Shown in pieces: positions 10,579 to 22,835 of a DNA stretch of 64,000 bases (position 1 is its first letter; every line of letters starts with the position of its first letter). The notes under the pieces are model-generated. The model was not told the DNA's origin and did not search any database. It saw only the letters and a program-made list of their open reading frames with translations. The translations under genes were made by a program, and so were the position numbers. Source of the stretch: Timema cristinae (taxonomy: Eukaryota > Arthropoda > Insecta > Phasmatodea > Timematidae); assembly GCA_039000515.1 (NCBI GenBank), contig JBCFYV010000001.1, positions 57,521,372 through 57,585,371 of the forward strand, given 5' to 3'.

Positions 10579-12604
10579 AGCGTTCTTTATCTTATAAGAT
10601 ATACCATAGTGAAACCCAACCATGTAAGACTGTTATCTTTAAGGGTAGCTTGATTATAGACTACCAAATTAAAATTAACAACTAGTTTTGTGGCCCACAC
10701 CAATCGGTATAAGGACAAAGACGTCAATCTCGTCTTGTCTGTTTTCCCGGTGATGGGACAGTTGTAAGAGTTGTTTTCTAAATGGTTTTTCATTCTTTTT
10801 CCTTACATATGTTGTTACATTTTCAATCAATTCTACCTTTCCCTTCCTTTCTCACTATTAAAAATATGCAAATAGCTTGTACGGGTAGTAAGATGTGGTA
10901 CACAGATAATTTAAAAAACATGTAAATATGACTTAAATTATAAAATAATGTGAAGCATGTTTTGTCTAAAAGAAATATTAATTATAGTAAGAGCAGTTTA
11001 CTTAATCGTGACAAAAATAGAAGTTAAACAAACACTTAAAGTAATTAAAACCACGGTAGTGTGTTGATTGATAAAACGACACAGCCGTTTCAAATTAGAA
11101 GATTGGTTGGGGAAAACGAGTGACCTTATCTTCCTCGTCCTACTTAATAGTTTAGTAAACTGGGTCCTTCATTCATGAGGTAATAATAAACATAAAGAAG
11201 AAAGCCCAACGATGTCCGGTCGAAGGTGAAGGCTCAGTTTACCTGGTAAGCAATCACATCATGGCGGTGTCTCATCAACTCCATCATAGTAAGACTGCTA
11301 CTACGTTACGGCACCCTCGGTGTCACACCCATCACAACACACACCCTGAGAGGGCAGCCCCGGGGTCGCGGACCCGCTACCGAGCCGGATAACGAGATTC
11401 AAATCAGGACCATTCATATTCAGGCGGGAAAAACGTTTATGCAAAGTGGCTATTTGTATAATTAGATCCGGAGGTTTGTAGACGCAGGTGGGAATTTGGT
11501 TTATGTAAGGAGGTGGAGGGGTGGATAGGGCTAGACAGCATGGTTTATGTGACGTCAAGAATAAGAGGGAGGGGGAAAGGGGGGCGTTTACTTGGTTGCC
11601 GTGTCACTCGACATGAAATAGAGGATACTGTGGGAAGAACTCGAGTTCTTACGATTGCGCGGTGGACGCTGCAAGTGTTGGCGAGAAATACTAACACAAA
11701 GATATCGTCAGTCCAATTTTAATAGGAAGAGACTTTTAGAAATGTTAACAGAAATTTGAGGACCCAACCTCCGCAGCACCAGAAATTAAATTCATCGAGA
11801 GAGAAACGCGTTACACTGTACGTCCACCGATGCAAGTAATTCTACATTGGTGTAACTTAATCGAAATGTCGTATGTCAAAAAGTGGCTTTTTACTCGGTA
11901 TTGGTGTGTGGTATACTTCAAAATATATTTTAAGTTCGTTGCCTGATATTTGAAGGTTATGTTCTAATAACCATTAATGATTCACAATTTTGATGCAAAT
12001 AACAAATAAAACCGTTACGAAAAATGGTATTCAGTCATGTACAAAAAATAATAGACATTGAACAAACCAAATCAAAAGTAATTTTATTCGCAAGGAATTT
12101 CAAACTAAATCGGTCGTTTGTTTGAAATATTTTGTCAAAAAATATGTTTCAAAAATTGTTATACAAATAGTGGATGATCTTATTTTTTATTTATTATATA
12201 TGAACAGTACAGTAGTGAAAAAACAACAACATAAAATTGATATTTGTAACCTTAATTGGAACGGTTAACGAACTGGAAAACTTAATAAGTTTTGTCAAAA
12301 ATATATTCTATAATCAATCAAGTTTTTACAGAAGTATAAGACGATTTCTGAAGATTTATAATGAAGGTGACTTAAAAAATGGCATAATCAAACAGGAGAA
12401 AAGATCAAATTAAACCAACCAAATTTAATCAAGACTTGTTGGATGATATTTTGTTTATGAATCAATGAATAGACCATAAAGTTCCGTTGTTTCCCCGACT
12501 ATCTTGCTCAGATAATAGAGAGAGAGAGAGAGATCGCCAGTGGTCCGTAGGAGACTCCCAAATAGTCCTCCGTGGAGTAATGTGTCACACATACTAACCA
12601 GATA
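10579..12604. other. Unassigned stretch
   Basis: No gene seen. A phrase at 11708-11735 (cagtccaattttaataggaa) matches the upstream part of family I. A (GA)n run lies at 12516-12533. Open frames on both strands at 11301-11722 overlap each other and have no motif. Confidence 0.4.
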
Positions 12605-12860
12605 ACCCACTTCAGTGGTCGCATGGTCAATGGCGTCACTTTTGACAATTGGCTGGACTCCTCATGCTGAGAAGAACCGGTTTCGAATTCAGATCGGGTG
12701 TACACAAGGCAGTTTTTCTCAAGTAGTTTTACAATCTCCCTCTACGCACATTCTGGTACATTTCCTACAAATTCAACCTTCCTAAGCTCTAACATACTAG
12801 TGTAATTAGTTAATACGCGTACTAACCGAACGGGTAGCAAGACGCAATGACAAAAAAAAA
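12605..12860 (+). mobile_element. SINE group B, degenerate
   Basis: Head cccacttcagtggtcgcatgg with an A-box region, a weak B box (gtttcgaattcagatcgggt), the body 'ctccctctacgcacattctg', and the 3' module with 'cgaacgggtagcaagacgca' followed by an A run. High divergence indicates an old copy. Confidence 0.8.
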
Positions 12861-13551
12861 GCCAACTACTAACGATGTTTTCGTATTTAAATGTATGTAT
12901 TAAATAACCAAGCAATTTAAATGCTTTAGAAGCCATGAGCAATAAACTATTAGACTTTTTGTCTTCATTTAAAAAGTGTATCATCAAATGTCACTATTCC
13001 ATCAACAAATATTCAAGAAGTGTTGTGATTACCATGAGTAGAAAACTATATAATATACTGAAGCAATACTTTTATTATTTTGGCCATGAGAAATGTTTTG
13101 TTACAAACCCTGCAAAAATATTTACCTTAACTGTGGTTTTCATCCATCCCCACCTTAAAAAAAGATGCGGAGGGAACTATCAAGCTTGCAACTTAGTTCG
13201 CACGTCCTTACGATGGACGGTCGGTCGGTCGGTCGATTGGCAGGGGTGCTTAGCGGAGCGGAAATGCAATGTTAATGGTTGTGAACGCTGGATCACGAAG
13301 TCAATGTTACTTTGAGTGATTTAAACACTATTTTTTTAAAATTTAATTTATATATTGTCCCCTGTCTCGTTTCTTGCCCTCGATGTTTCAGTTGGGGGAA
13401 CTCCGGCCCGGCCCGCGTGCTGATGAGAAACGTGTCAAATGCTGAGAACCAATTAGGCAGAAATCATGCGGAACGTCTTATCTGCGGCGTTTCCGGGGGC
13501 CGCATCGTTCCAACTTGGTTCCTGTGAGGGTGAGTTGCGGCCCACTCACTT
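12861..13551. other. Unassigned stretch with a 126-codon frame of no known function
   Basis: The longest frame (12935-13315, plus) is basic and shows no motif. The part around 13050-13150 ('actgaagcaatacttttatt' and then a 'tgcaaaaatatttaccttaac' block) recurs near 27450-27510 and 53100, so it is better explained as an interspersed repeat than a gene. A GGTC run occurs at 13219-13235. Confidence 0.45.
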
Positions 13552-13560
13552 GAGATATAG

Positions 13561-13562
<2 letters not shown>

Positions 13563-13591
<29 letters not shown>

Positions 13592-13859
13592 GCACCGCGT
13601 CTTACTACCCATTCGGGTTATACGCACTTACGCTAATGTGTAATGGTAAGGTGATTGTGAGATGAAATGAAGGACCTACAGTTTAACGTGGGATCCGAAC
13701 CACGGTGTAGGCCTGGCATTCTCCACATTCACAAGATGTCTTGTCAGAGGTGAAGGAATGGTTTGGAAATCAGATAAAACAATGTCGGGACCGAGGATTG
13801 AACCCCGGTCGCCAGCACAGAAGTCTGACACCTTACCCCTAGACCACCAGGTCACCCAA
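13563..13859 (-). mobile_element. SINE group A with 11-bp target duplication
   Basis: A full-length copy on minus: tRNA-like head (ggtgacctggtggtctaggg on minus), B box, body, shared 3' module and (AAT)n tail. The flanking duplication gagatataggt is at 13552-13562 and 13860-13870. A frame open through the body (13676-13885) is a by-product of the SINE sequence. Confidence 0.95.
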
Positions 13860-13870
13860 GAGATATAGGT

Positions 13871-14325
13871 ATTAGCTACGTCCACCTAATTAGCAGTGTA
13901 TATAATACTGTGTCATAAATACTGCAGTCCATCCGTCTCATATGAATGTCTAGTTACACTAAATTTCAGCCCCATACATTAATTACCTTAACTTACCAAT
14001 GTTACGCAAAAAGCATTATATAGTAACTTCGATCCCTTTTAACTTGTGAACTGTAATGATTTGAAATCAATCATTATTTATAGTTTATAATAGTTATGTA
14101 CTTGTTAAAAATTGCAAGTAAAATTTTAGCATTCGAATAACCTTAAAGTACCTACCTACTCGAATACTATTTGATTCATCTTGTCAAAACAAACTTTAGT
14201 TATACATCTGCAAAAATAATGGCCTTAACTCATGTTGCCTTTCATTTCAGCTTAAAAACTCGTTTCACACCACGGATAAGGCTTAACTTGAGTAAGCAAT
14301 GCAAAGTAGTTTTTAGCAGCACGTT
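13871..14325. other. Unassigned stretch
   Basis: No gene seen. AT-rich; the block near 14186-14250 loosely resembles the repeat noted at 13050. Confidence 0.35.
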
Positions 14326-14800
14326 GAAAAAAGCATTAAAATAAATTTAAAGGTGACGTACTAAGCCAAAAATTCGGGGTTCAATTCCGGCGTCAGGGTA
14401 TTATTTTTAATTATAGAATATGATATTTAAATACAGCTATATCGATACTTAACAAATATAATAGCTTGGCTATTTAATCCCTCTTGATATGCTCTTTCGT
14501 ACAGTTGTCATTGTACTATTGGCAGCATAAAGTCCTCCAGAGTCAAAGATGGCTGCGTTATCTGATAGCTCGTGATCTTAATTGAGCGCGCATATGTAAT
14601 TGACGATTTCCGCAGGTCCATAACAGACTCTGCCTTAAAATAGGATAAAATAATGACTATGGGCACGGGATGGCTGCCTAATAGCCAAGTGTTAAAAGCA
14701 TCGGCGTACTAAGCCAAAGGTCCAGGGTTCAATTTCCATCCTCAGTGTAATTTTTCAATTGACAGAATATGGTATTTAGATACGGCTAATTAATCCATAT
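14326..14800 (+). repeat. Family G: two tRNA-like units in tandem
   Basis: Two tRNA-like segments (near 14355-14395 and 14690-14740) each contain cgtactaagccaaa, then a B-box-like ggttcaatt, and are followed by 'gaatatg(a/g)tatttaa/gata'. Before the second lies a block with cgttatctgatagctcgtga, then tgacgatttccgcaggtcca and agactctgccttaaaata. The locus at 62942-63320 repeats the same order. The tRNA-like part is internal to the repeat, unlike a simple SINE. Confidence 0.65.
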
Positions 14801-16579
14801 TTTAAGTTCATTGTGGCATTTTTAAGATTAATAATACATTCAAGAAATATAATTGAATTAAATCTTTTCAAAAAATTCACTACTTGGCCCTTTTAAAAAT
14901 GTGAATCGTGGTCAATGTTGTTGATTCAAATGCGAATTAACAATAAAAAATATTCAAGTAACAAAAAAAAAGTTCACACAGTTTAGTAAGCGTATTTCCT
15001 TTAACTAAAGAACATATATGAAATGTGTGTTTGAACCGAAGAAGGGTGATGGGGTGTCACTAAGACTATGTGCAAACGCTGCTTAGAAGTGTCACACACA
15101 CGAACAACCACATAGTTTAATCAAACGCTCTTTTAGTCCACTTCGAGAGGAACCAATTCATCAGTCTCGTCCCGACCGGCCATAATAAATCAACAGCTAC
15201 AGTGGTAAAAAAAAGGGGTGGATACTAGGATGTAATAAAAAAATAAAAATAGGACAGTCCGAGAAAGTCAGACACTGTTAATCACTTTTCAGTTGTGGCA
15301 GAGCAAAGCGAGACGTATGAGAAATGATACCGGGCGGATAAACACGCGGAGAAAGAAAGGGCAAAGGAAAAAGAATGTGGTGCATTTTGAACGCGGACAG
15401 GTAGACAAAATGATCTACTTCACGACCAAATTTGTCAAGGCGACTCTTAGCTACCGAGATTCTGATTTGTGGCGCAACTGGGTGCAAGAACGAGGCAGGG
15501 TATGAGACAAGTGTCTATATATATTTTTACCAAATTGTCTCTGCGATTTGGAGGGGGGGGGACACTAATATACTTGGATATTAGCCATATGTTGTGAAAC
15601 ACTCGAAAGATTTTGATCAAACCTGGCAAAAACTTAAATTCATAATGATCACGTTTCAGTTAATGTTTCATAATTCCTCTTTGGGACACCATCTAAATGC
15701 TAGAGATTTTCAAACTAAAAATAAAATTTAGAGTTTTAGTGTTTTAAAAGTTAAACAAACAATGAAGATGCTTGTGTTTCATGGTGAAAAATGCCTCTAC
15801 AATACAGTGTGTCAAAACATACAAAAAAATACAATTTTTACCAAAAAAATCAGTAATAACCTATCAAGTAAAATATTTTCCTTCCCCTCATTTTAAACGG
15901 CCAAACTAATATATTTTTTAGAAAAAGTTAATGAAAATTACAAATTAACTCCCATCTTTAATAACAAATTAGCTGTTCTTCAAAAATATATTATTAACAT
16001 ATATTTGTAACAAAAACGTCGAAGATTTTTCAATGTAGGTTATGGCTAAAAACTTACTTGAATTTTTTATTTCTGGCCGTAATTTTTTATTTTATAAATA
16101 TGTTAGAATTGTAATGGTTGAGTCAGTAAAGCGGAAATAACTTCACAAAATAAACAGCATAATTAAGATGACTTAGTTTTAAATATAAACAACGAAAAGT
16201 TTTGAGCACTTAAAATTAATTTAGTTATGTTTTGAAAGTGTCGCCAATAAAATAATAAAGTATATTCGAAGCCAATGAGAAATATTAATTTGAAAAACCA
16301 ATGTTCACTGATAGTATCTCAAATTTAAACTGAAAAAGAGTAATAAGAATGTGAGTGGGGGAATTTTAGAAGAGTTTACCAAAATATTTCAAAAGATCAA
16401 GGGAAATTATTGCAACATGGTTTCTAAATTAAACTTAAACAAACGATGCAAATTCCACAAAGGGGTTTATGAAAGTATTTTAGATGAAAACATTAGTAAG
16501 AAAACCATAATTAAATAATTCACCCATACGCTAAAGCAAAATGAAGTGTTTTTTTAAAATATTTATAATAGACTAGAGA
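14801..16579. other. Unassigned AT-rich stretch
   Basis: No gene or clear element is seen. A G run is at 15551-15560. Two open frames at 15278-15505 overlap on opposite strands and have no motif. Confidence 0.4.
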
Positions 16580-17081
16580 GCTGTTGCCCGCGGCTTTGCT
16601 CGCGTGGAAATTGATTATATACAAATACGAAAATATACATATGTATTTACAGATTAATTTAAAATATTACGTTACGTTGATGACCATAACTTGACCTCAG
16701 ATCAAAAATAATGCAAGTCCGATACAAACTTTCACCCCCTTTTTCATCCCTTATTAAATAAAATTTCCAAATTTCCTGAAACACGTATTTATTTGTTTTA
16801 CGTCAATAACCGAAATACAAAATTTTGTTTATGTAACTTTCAAAATGACGGACTTTCATACATATTATCATACATATTATAATCCCCTATTTTGACCCCT
16901 TTGGGGTGGAATTTTCTAAAATCCTTTCTTAGTGGGTGCCTACATAACAAAATGAATATACAGTCCGAATTTCATGCTTGTAGCCTTGATAGTTTGCGCT
17001 CGGCGATGATGAATCAGTCAGTCAGTCAGTCAGTCAGTCAGTCAGTCAGTCAGTCAGGACATGTTATTTTATAAGTATAGA
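16580..17081 (+). mobile_element. RTE-like LINE 3' end with (TCAG)n
   Basis: Begins gctgttgcccgcggctttgc, then tcgcgtggaaattg, and ends with about eleven TCAG repeats (17014-17057) before gacatgttattttataagta and tagatt. This head and tail pairing is common in insect RTE-like repeats. A 60-codon frame over the TCAG run is not a gene. Confidence 0.7.
17014..17057. repeat. (TCAG)n microsatellite
   Basis: A perfect 4-bp repeat forming the 3' tail of the RTE-like element. Confidence 0.95.
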
Positions 17082-17164
17082 TTACATAAAAGACTATGTA
17101 ACATCTTACATTTGACCAGTTAACAATATCAATCAAATAAATGCACTCTGTTCTTTATTTTACA

Positions 17165-17405
17165 CACACGTTCGAGCAAATTGTGTATTTACACTAATGA
17201 CGTAGGAATGAGAAAGGTAAAGTAACTTAGAGAAAACGTCTTTGCATTTGAGTGAAGGGAGTGTCGAAAACCATTTAGGAAAAACATATCAGGACATCCA
17301 ACCAAGATTCAAAGATCTTGATCTCCCCATCACTGGCAGAAAAAAAAAAGAAAAAAAAATACGAGAGTGACAACGCCTTTGTCCACGTAGCCACCGATGC
17401 AGGCC
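17165..17405 (-). mobile_element. SINE group B, degenerate
   Basis: Minus orientation. Recognised from ttacactaatgacgtaggaa, the body 'tttgcatttgagtgaaggga', a weak B box (accaagattcaaag), gatctccccatcactgg and head remnants gagtgacaacgcc and ccacgtagccaccgatgcag. An A-rich insert (17340-17360) interrupts the head. The 3' module is nearly lost. Confidence 0.65.
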
Positions 17406-17433
17406 CCCACGGTTATTGTATCATGGATCTTCG

Positions 17434-17453
17434 CCCCCCCCCCCCCCCCCCCC
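17434..17453. repeat. Poly-C run of 20
   Basis: A 20-base C homopolymer. Its length is likely to be unstable in sequencing and assembly. Confidence 0.9.
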
Positions 17454-18119
17454 ACCTTCATTCCCTACCCTTGACCTATCTCTTGAACTAATCTGCTTCT
17501 CTTTCTATATATTTCTATTTATCTCCGTCTTTTAATTTATCTCCGTCCTCTTCTCCCGTGCCTCGTTTATCTCTATTTTCTAATCTTTAATTCCTTGTTC
17601 AATCAATCACGTCTGTTTCTTTAATTCCTAGCGCACGGCCGAAGAAACAGAATGAGCAGACGAAGAGGCTCGGTCACGTGGTGTGAAACGGAGACAGACA
17701 AATTATCTTATTCCTCCACCTCTTCCCCTTTTTTTACCCTCTCTCTTGATGTATCCTATTTTCGTCTGTCACCACCACTCACCTTGATATAGTTTTATTT
17801 TCCCCGCAGTCATCTTGAAAGATAGTTCCTCAATAACGACTTTGAGTTTCGATGGTGGAGAAAAGCGAATGATGAATAAATACACGGCCAAACCATTCGG
17901 ACTGCATTTTAAATTAACTATATTGTGGCCGAGTCACTTATACAAGTGCCGACAAGTTCATTTGAAACAAGTGAACTGACGGGGAGGAGAATCTAGTACC
18001 GTCGAGAGCGATCAAACAGATTAATGTAGTATTTTGTTCCTGGGTTTCGGTAGATCACGTGCAAACACAGATACTTCTACCAACTTTAGTTTTTACTTTA
18101 TAGTGAAGAGAAAGTATTG
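17454..18119. other. Unassigned stretch, pyrimidine-rich at left
   Basis: 17454-17600 is strongly C+T-rich on plus. No open frame or motif supports a gene. Confidence 0.35.
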
Positions 18120-18420
18120 TGATAGTGCTAATCTCCAACCTCTAAATTACCATGGATCTTGACGTAGCATGTGTCTTCAAACTCACAATTATGTCTGTCT
18201 GTGTGTCCATACCTGGGACTAAAGCCGAAACGGTTTGCTCGATTTCGTTCAAACTTGATATTGAGATGTTTAGATGGACATACCTCTCCGAGATGTCGGG
18301 ATTTTAATTCTAACCCTAAAATTAAAGGTTGTTTACTGGCTTCAATTTATTTTTCTTTATTTCGGATTTTTTTAATAGACTGGCCGATTTTGTTCAAAAT
18401 GTGAATGTAATAGAGAATAT
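18120..18420 (+). repeat. Interspersed repeat family X
   Basis: Shows the family blocks in order: 'tgtctgtctgtgtgtccata', gaaacggtttgctcgatttc, 'accctaaaattaaaggttgt' and then 'tttactgg'. The matching order at 34050 and 60100 supports a dispersed family. The open frame at 18171-18404 is fortuitous. Confidence 0.6.
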
Positions 18421-18461
18421 AAGCTGTAGCTAGGTCAAAAATAGGGTAAAATGACCTCCAT

Positions 18462-18705
18462 CACAGTGCTACCAACCTCGCGACCACTAATTACACTTGA
18501 ATACAAATGCTACCAACCTCGTCACCGATTACAATGGATTATCGGTGCTACCAACTTCGCGATTAGTAATTACACTGGAGTATCAGTGCTGCCAACCTCA
18601 CTACCCTAATTACTCTGATGTATCAATGCTACCAACTTCAAAGACGCTAAATACCCTTGCGATCAAAGGCTGCCAGCCTCGCAGTTACTCTTGAATATCA
18701 ATGGC
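18462..18705. repeat. Degenerate minisatellite, ~41 bp x 6
   Basis: A unit with gctaccaacctcgcgac, then 'taattacact(t/g)ga(a/g)tatca', repeats about six times with 15-25 percent differences by eye. A weaker relic follows at 18855-18895. The divergence suggests an older array than the one at 2843. Confidence 0.85.
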
Positions 18706-18779
18706 AAATAACAGCAACGAGGAATCAATCAAAAAAGGTAGAACAGGCTCGAGTAGTTGGCAGCCCTTATTTACCCTAC

Positions 18780-19160
18780 ATCCCCGGACCACTTTGCCCT
18801 TCTTCACGCTTCTTTAAACTAGTACAGAGCCAAGGAGTCCGGGTTCGATCCCTACAACCCCCAAGTATCAAAGGATACCATCCTCACGTAAGTTAATAAA
18901 TAATTATCATGTTAGTGTTTATATCAATGACTGCCAACATAGCTAGTAAAAATAAAGATAGAAAATAACGAATTTATAATCAGCTCGCGCTCAAACCTGC
19001 ACCCCCATAGCTTACCTGCTTCTTCTCTCTCTGTTCCGAAACGGTACTGAGCTAAAGGGTCAGGTTCAACTCCTAGCATGGCAAAAGTACAGCAACGTTT
19101 CCTACTGAAATAAGGGCCTCAGGTCCGATTCCCAGCTCCAGAAGGTTGACATATTTAGAG
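18780..19160 (+). repeat. Repeated tRNA-like segments (SINE relics)
   Basis: Two segments share a T-rich lead, 'tactgagc(c/t)aa(a/g)g' and a B-box-like motif (gggttcgatccc at 18840, caggttcaactcc at 19062). A third B-box-like motif (aggtccgattccc) lies at 19129. None folds into a full tRNA by eye. They may be decayed SINEs of one family. Confidence 0.5.
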
Positions 19161-19339
19161 GCCGATACGGGCCTAAAAGCACGAGGCCACAATCAATGCG
19201 CGGGAGATATCCAGGGAGAATATTTGTTAAAGCTTCAAACATAAGTTAGAATACCTAGCAGTTAGTGTTCGGAGAACGTTGGGAATGAAGCCCGTCTACA
19301 GTCCAATTTTAAGAGGAGAGGCTATCTGGCAACTACAAA

Positions 19340-19500
19340 ATTTACACTATTTACTTTTATGTATTAATACGGCAAGTTATATGATCTGCAGCTGCCATTT
19401 TTGATGTCTAATACCAATATCAATGAAATAACACTAATAATATATTTGAATGTTATCAATGTTGACCACAAAAAATATATTTGTATTTTTAAAACTCTCC
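19340..19500 (+). repeat. Interspersed repeat family I
   Basis: Contains the blocks ggcaagttatatgatctgca, gctgccatttttgat and atcaatgttgaccacaaaaa. The same block order is seen at 22765, 34905, 42785 and 58285 (plus) and at 20370, 59320 and 63620 (minus). Non-coding; a MITE is likely but inverted ends were not established. Confidence 0.6.
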
Positions 19501-19916
19501 TTCCAATTGTACCATACTTGGTTTTCTGAAGTAAGAGGTTAAGTATATTGGTGACAAGTTATGGTTATCGCCATTTAATAGTATCCACATCCAAGGTGTG
19601 TTATACACGTAGATAATTGTATGGGATATGCGACAGGGGGCGGGGGGAACAATCTTCAATATCTCCCAATATTTGGAACTTACACATCCGAGACAATCAT
19701 GATTCAATCAAAATACGGGTGTAATATAGAAAAGAGTTTACGTACTCAATGGTGGGAGGGGAAATTATATATATTATTTTAATGTTTCTGAAGATTAAAA
19801 TACAATAAAATAACTTCCAAAACATACAATTAATAAAGCAGTTTTTTCCTTTAAATAATAATTAATTGAAGCATTGTAAATGCATACATTAATAAATCAT
19901 TTTATTAAAACCATTA

Positions 19917-20239
19917 GATTATTATTATTATTATTCTTATTATTATTATTATTATTAGCTCCGCGTCTTAGTACCCGTTCGGGTTATACGCAATTACGCT
20001 AATGTGTAATGGTAGGGTGATTGTGAAATGAAATGGAAGACCTACAGTTTAACGTGGGATCCGAACCACGGTGGAGGCGTGGAATTCCACACATTCATAA
20101 GTTGTGATTAATACGCGTCTTGTCAGAGGTAAAGGAAGGGTTTGGCAATCAGATAAATCTGTGCCGGGATCAAGGATTGAACCCCGGACCCTCAGCACAG
20201 AAGTCTGACACCTTACCTCTAGACCACCAGGTCACCCAA
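19917..20239 (-). mobile_element. SINE group A, subfamily with 13-bp diagnostic block
   Basis: A full-length minus copy with (ATT)n at its tail side. Flanked by aaaaccatta at 19907-19916 and 20240-20249. Where most copies read cacaagatgtcttg, this one reads cataagttgtgattaatacg; the copy at 28716 has nearly the same block (caagttgtgatcaataacg). The two form a subfamily. Confidence 0.95.
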
Positions 20240-20359
20240 AAAACCATTAAAAAGATTTTTTACAAACAGAAAATATTTTCACCAGAGGGCCCAATAATGT
20301 CGGTTACATTTATATTTTCACGACACACACAGCTATAGAAGGATTCTGAAAGTAAGGAC

Positions 20360-20500
20360 CTGTTATAAATTATAAACTTATTGTTTTGTGATCAAAACAT
20401 TGTTATAAGTGCTATTTTATAGGTATTGCTACTATATATCTAAAGCGACAAACTAAGATTATTACACGACTTGATGTATGAATGTATGAGATTAGTTTAA
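20360..20500 (-). repeat. Interspersed repeat family I
   Basis: Minus orientation; on plus it reads 'gtgctattttataggtattg' and then cacgacttgatgtatgaatg. Matches 59320 and 63620. Confidence 0.55.
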
Positions 20501-20606
20501 GTACCGTTTGTAACTGGCAGATCCTGTATTTGCTATGGTTCTCCAGATTGTTGTCCTTGTCTTGAAGGTTTCGTAGACAGCTTGGCACCCTACTCGTATT
20601 TCAAGT

Positions 20607-20631
20607 GGGGGGGGGGGGCGGGGGGGGGGGT
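20607..20631. repeat. Poly-G run
   Basis: Two G homopolymers with one C between them. A G-quadruplex is possible. Confidence 0.85.
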
Positions 20632-20906
20632 CTTGTAAGTAGTCCGTGTTCAAGGTGTGAACTAGCTTCACTACAAGGTCGCTCCAGGTACACTGTTTTA
20701 ATCAGCGGGGGCTTGTAACGGTAGAAATTATGAGATGCTGTGACACGTACACCGCAAAAAGATGCATACATTTAGCCACATAGTAAGTCATTCCTGTTCA
20801 ACAAGAACCCACTAAATAATGTACTTTAGGAACAAGATTCATTTACAAACATAAGTGTGTGGAAACAACAACAAATAAATTACTCATCCAATTCATTCGA
20901 GCAAGA

Positions 20907-21117
20907 ACAGGAATAAAGAAGAATAAAGAAGAATAAAGAAGAATAAAGAGAATAAAGAGGAATAAAGAGGAATAAAGAGGAATAAAGAATAAGAAAGAAT
21001 AAGAAAGAAGAAGAAGAAGAAAGAAGAATAAAGAGTAATAAAGAATAATAAAGAGTAATAAAGAGTAATAAAGAGGAATAAAGAAGAATAAAGAATAAAA
21101 AAGAAGAAGAAAGAAAG
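20907..21117. repeat. GAATAAA/GAA-type simple repeat
   Basis: An irregular purine array built from gaataaa(g/a)a with insertions of aagaag. The 94-codon minus frame rich in F, L, Y and S is a low-complexity by-product, not a protein gene. Confidence 0.9.
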
Positions 21118-21324
21118 ACGCTGTCAAAATCTTATGCTATACAATATTCTGTAAACCTTAAATTTGTGTAACTATGAAATTAATGAGTGTTCATTTTAGA
21201 GCATATTGATTTGGTTGTAGTTTGTCATAGTGAAGCATTTTGTTTTTCCTACGAAGTATCTGGAAACAAAACTATGAGAGAATAAGTGAGAAGAGTTGCC
21301 GACTATCAAACGATAAGGCCAGGT

Positions 21325-21581
21325 TTGAAAGGTTCCTAAGTAGGTAACCCACACGGACTGAACGTCAAGCTCATCTAGTCTGATTTGTCGGTAATATGGA
21401 GATCGAATCCCAGCCAGGCTTAGAGAGGGTATTTTTCTTTAAATGGGTTTCCATTCTAGTTCCCCTCAAATAAGGATACATTTCCACTAAGTTTTACCTT
21501 CCTCCTCCCTACCTCGTTATTGTAGGCCTAATTAAAGGGATATAACCTAGACGGATAGTAAAACGCGAAGAGGAAAAAAAG
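21325..21581 (+). mobile_element. SINE group D, old
   Basis: Head with tctgatttgtcggtaatatg, B box (gagatcgaatcccagccagg), body 'aaatgggtttccattctagt', and a decayed 3' module (gatataacctagacggatag) followed by taaaacgcgaagagg and an A run. Group D differs from B mainly in the anticodon-region block. Confidence 0.75.
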
Positions 21582-22764
21582 ATAATTCCGGCCAACCATA
21601 TTAAAAGTGTGTGTTCCCATTATCTGGTTTCTCATTCTCTATCCATGTTTAAGGGTTCGCTTTTAATTTATCTTGTCTCTATTATTGCTATTAATATTTG
21701 CACTAAACACTCCCGAACAAAAACATTCAAAAAACTAAAGTTTTATAACATTTAAATATTATATTTTAAGAGTTTGCTGCGATTAAAAAGTCCTGAAAAA
21801 GATGTTTCAATTTGTAAAATAAATTTAAAATAGTGTATCTATGATGGGTCATTTTAATGTATTTCTCCCTGGTTACTACTGACCACCTTCACTCTAAATA
21901 TGTAAATAACTGCCCGTTATGACATAGGGTGCGAGTGGGAGTGAAGGGTTCCTCAGTGAACCTATGGTCATACACCGTCGTCCGGTGACTAACTTTCGAT
22001 AAATCAAAAATGTAGGTGAAAAGTTGGTCCTTGCTAAAGAGCGACAATAAATCCCCCCTCCCTCTCCCGACAACCCTTGCAATGTGTGCTAGTTGACCTC
22101 GCCAACAAACACAACGGAAACTCGTTACAGGAAAGACCTCTTAGTTCAAACTATTACGGCAATGTGTGCGCCGATGCGAGGGGAGCCCATAAACAAGATT
22201 CAAGTCTCACCGTACTAAAACGTTAGGTTACATCCAAACCCAACTTGCACATATGAAAATTAAATCATTGGTTTAATGGAAAAACGCGGCAAGTCCGTGA
22301 CCTAGATTTTGATTTAAAGTCCCCAAAATTATCAAATAAGGTCCAAATCAGTGCAGTGAAATAACATAGTTTAAAAAAATATATAAAGGCTTGATAAAAG
22401 TGTAGCAACAATTATTATGGAACATATAATATATACAATTATATTTCTTAAGGAATGTATTGATTTTATTACGTTAAACTGAGGCAACAAAAATAGTAGA
22501 TAGTTCTGCGATTTGTGACTAGTCTTGTGATATTGCAAGAGGTATAAATTAACTCTGGTACAGACACAGCCGTGCAATGATTGCGGTGCATGTTGAAATT
22601 AAATATAGATGAAATACAGCACCTGGATTAGGGGTCCCGGATTGGAGTCCAGTGTAATTTTACAACTGTTTAATTTAACTGGTGATGTTATTAAATACAA
22701 AATAATGGATAATACAATATTATTTAACTATAACAGTATCCGATAATTACAAAAGATATTAAAA
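21582..22764. other. Unassigned stretch
   Basis: No gene seen. The segment at 22615-22680 (ggggtcccggattggagtcc) loosely resembles the tRNA-like part of family G. Confidence 0.35.
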
Positions 22765-22835
22765 CTACTTTCATATATGAATATGCCAAGTCATGTGAAC
22801 TGCAGCTGTGTTACTTTTGTTAGATAGCATAATAA
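22765..22835 (+). repeat. Interspersed repeat family I, truncated
   Basis: Shows gccaagtcatgtgaactgca and gctgtgttactttt. Cut at right by the LINE tail that begins at 22836. Confidence 0.55.

Noticed and set aside
12935..13315. 126-codon frame as a gene
   Set aside because: No motif; part of the sequence recurs at 27450 and 53100 as an interspersed repeat.
17434..17453. Poly-C and other G/C homopolymers as regulatory G-quadruplexes
   Set aside because: Single long homopolymers are frequent here and more likely replication slippage or assembly-sensitive tracts.
20843..21127. 94-codon minus frame rich in F, L, Y and S resembling a membrane protein
   Set aside because: It translates the GAATAAA simple repeat.
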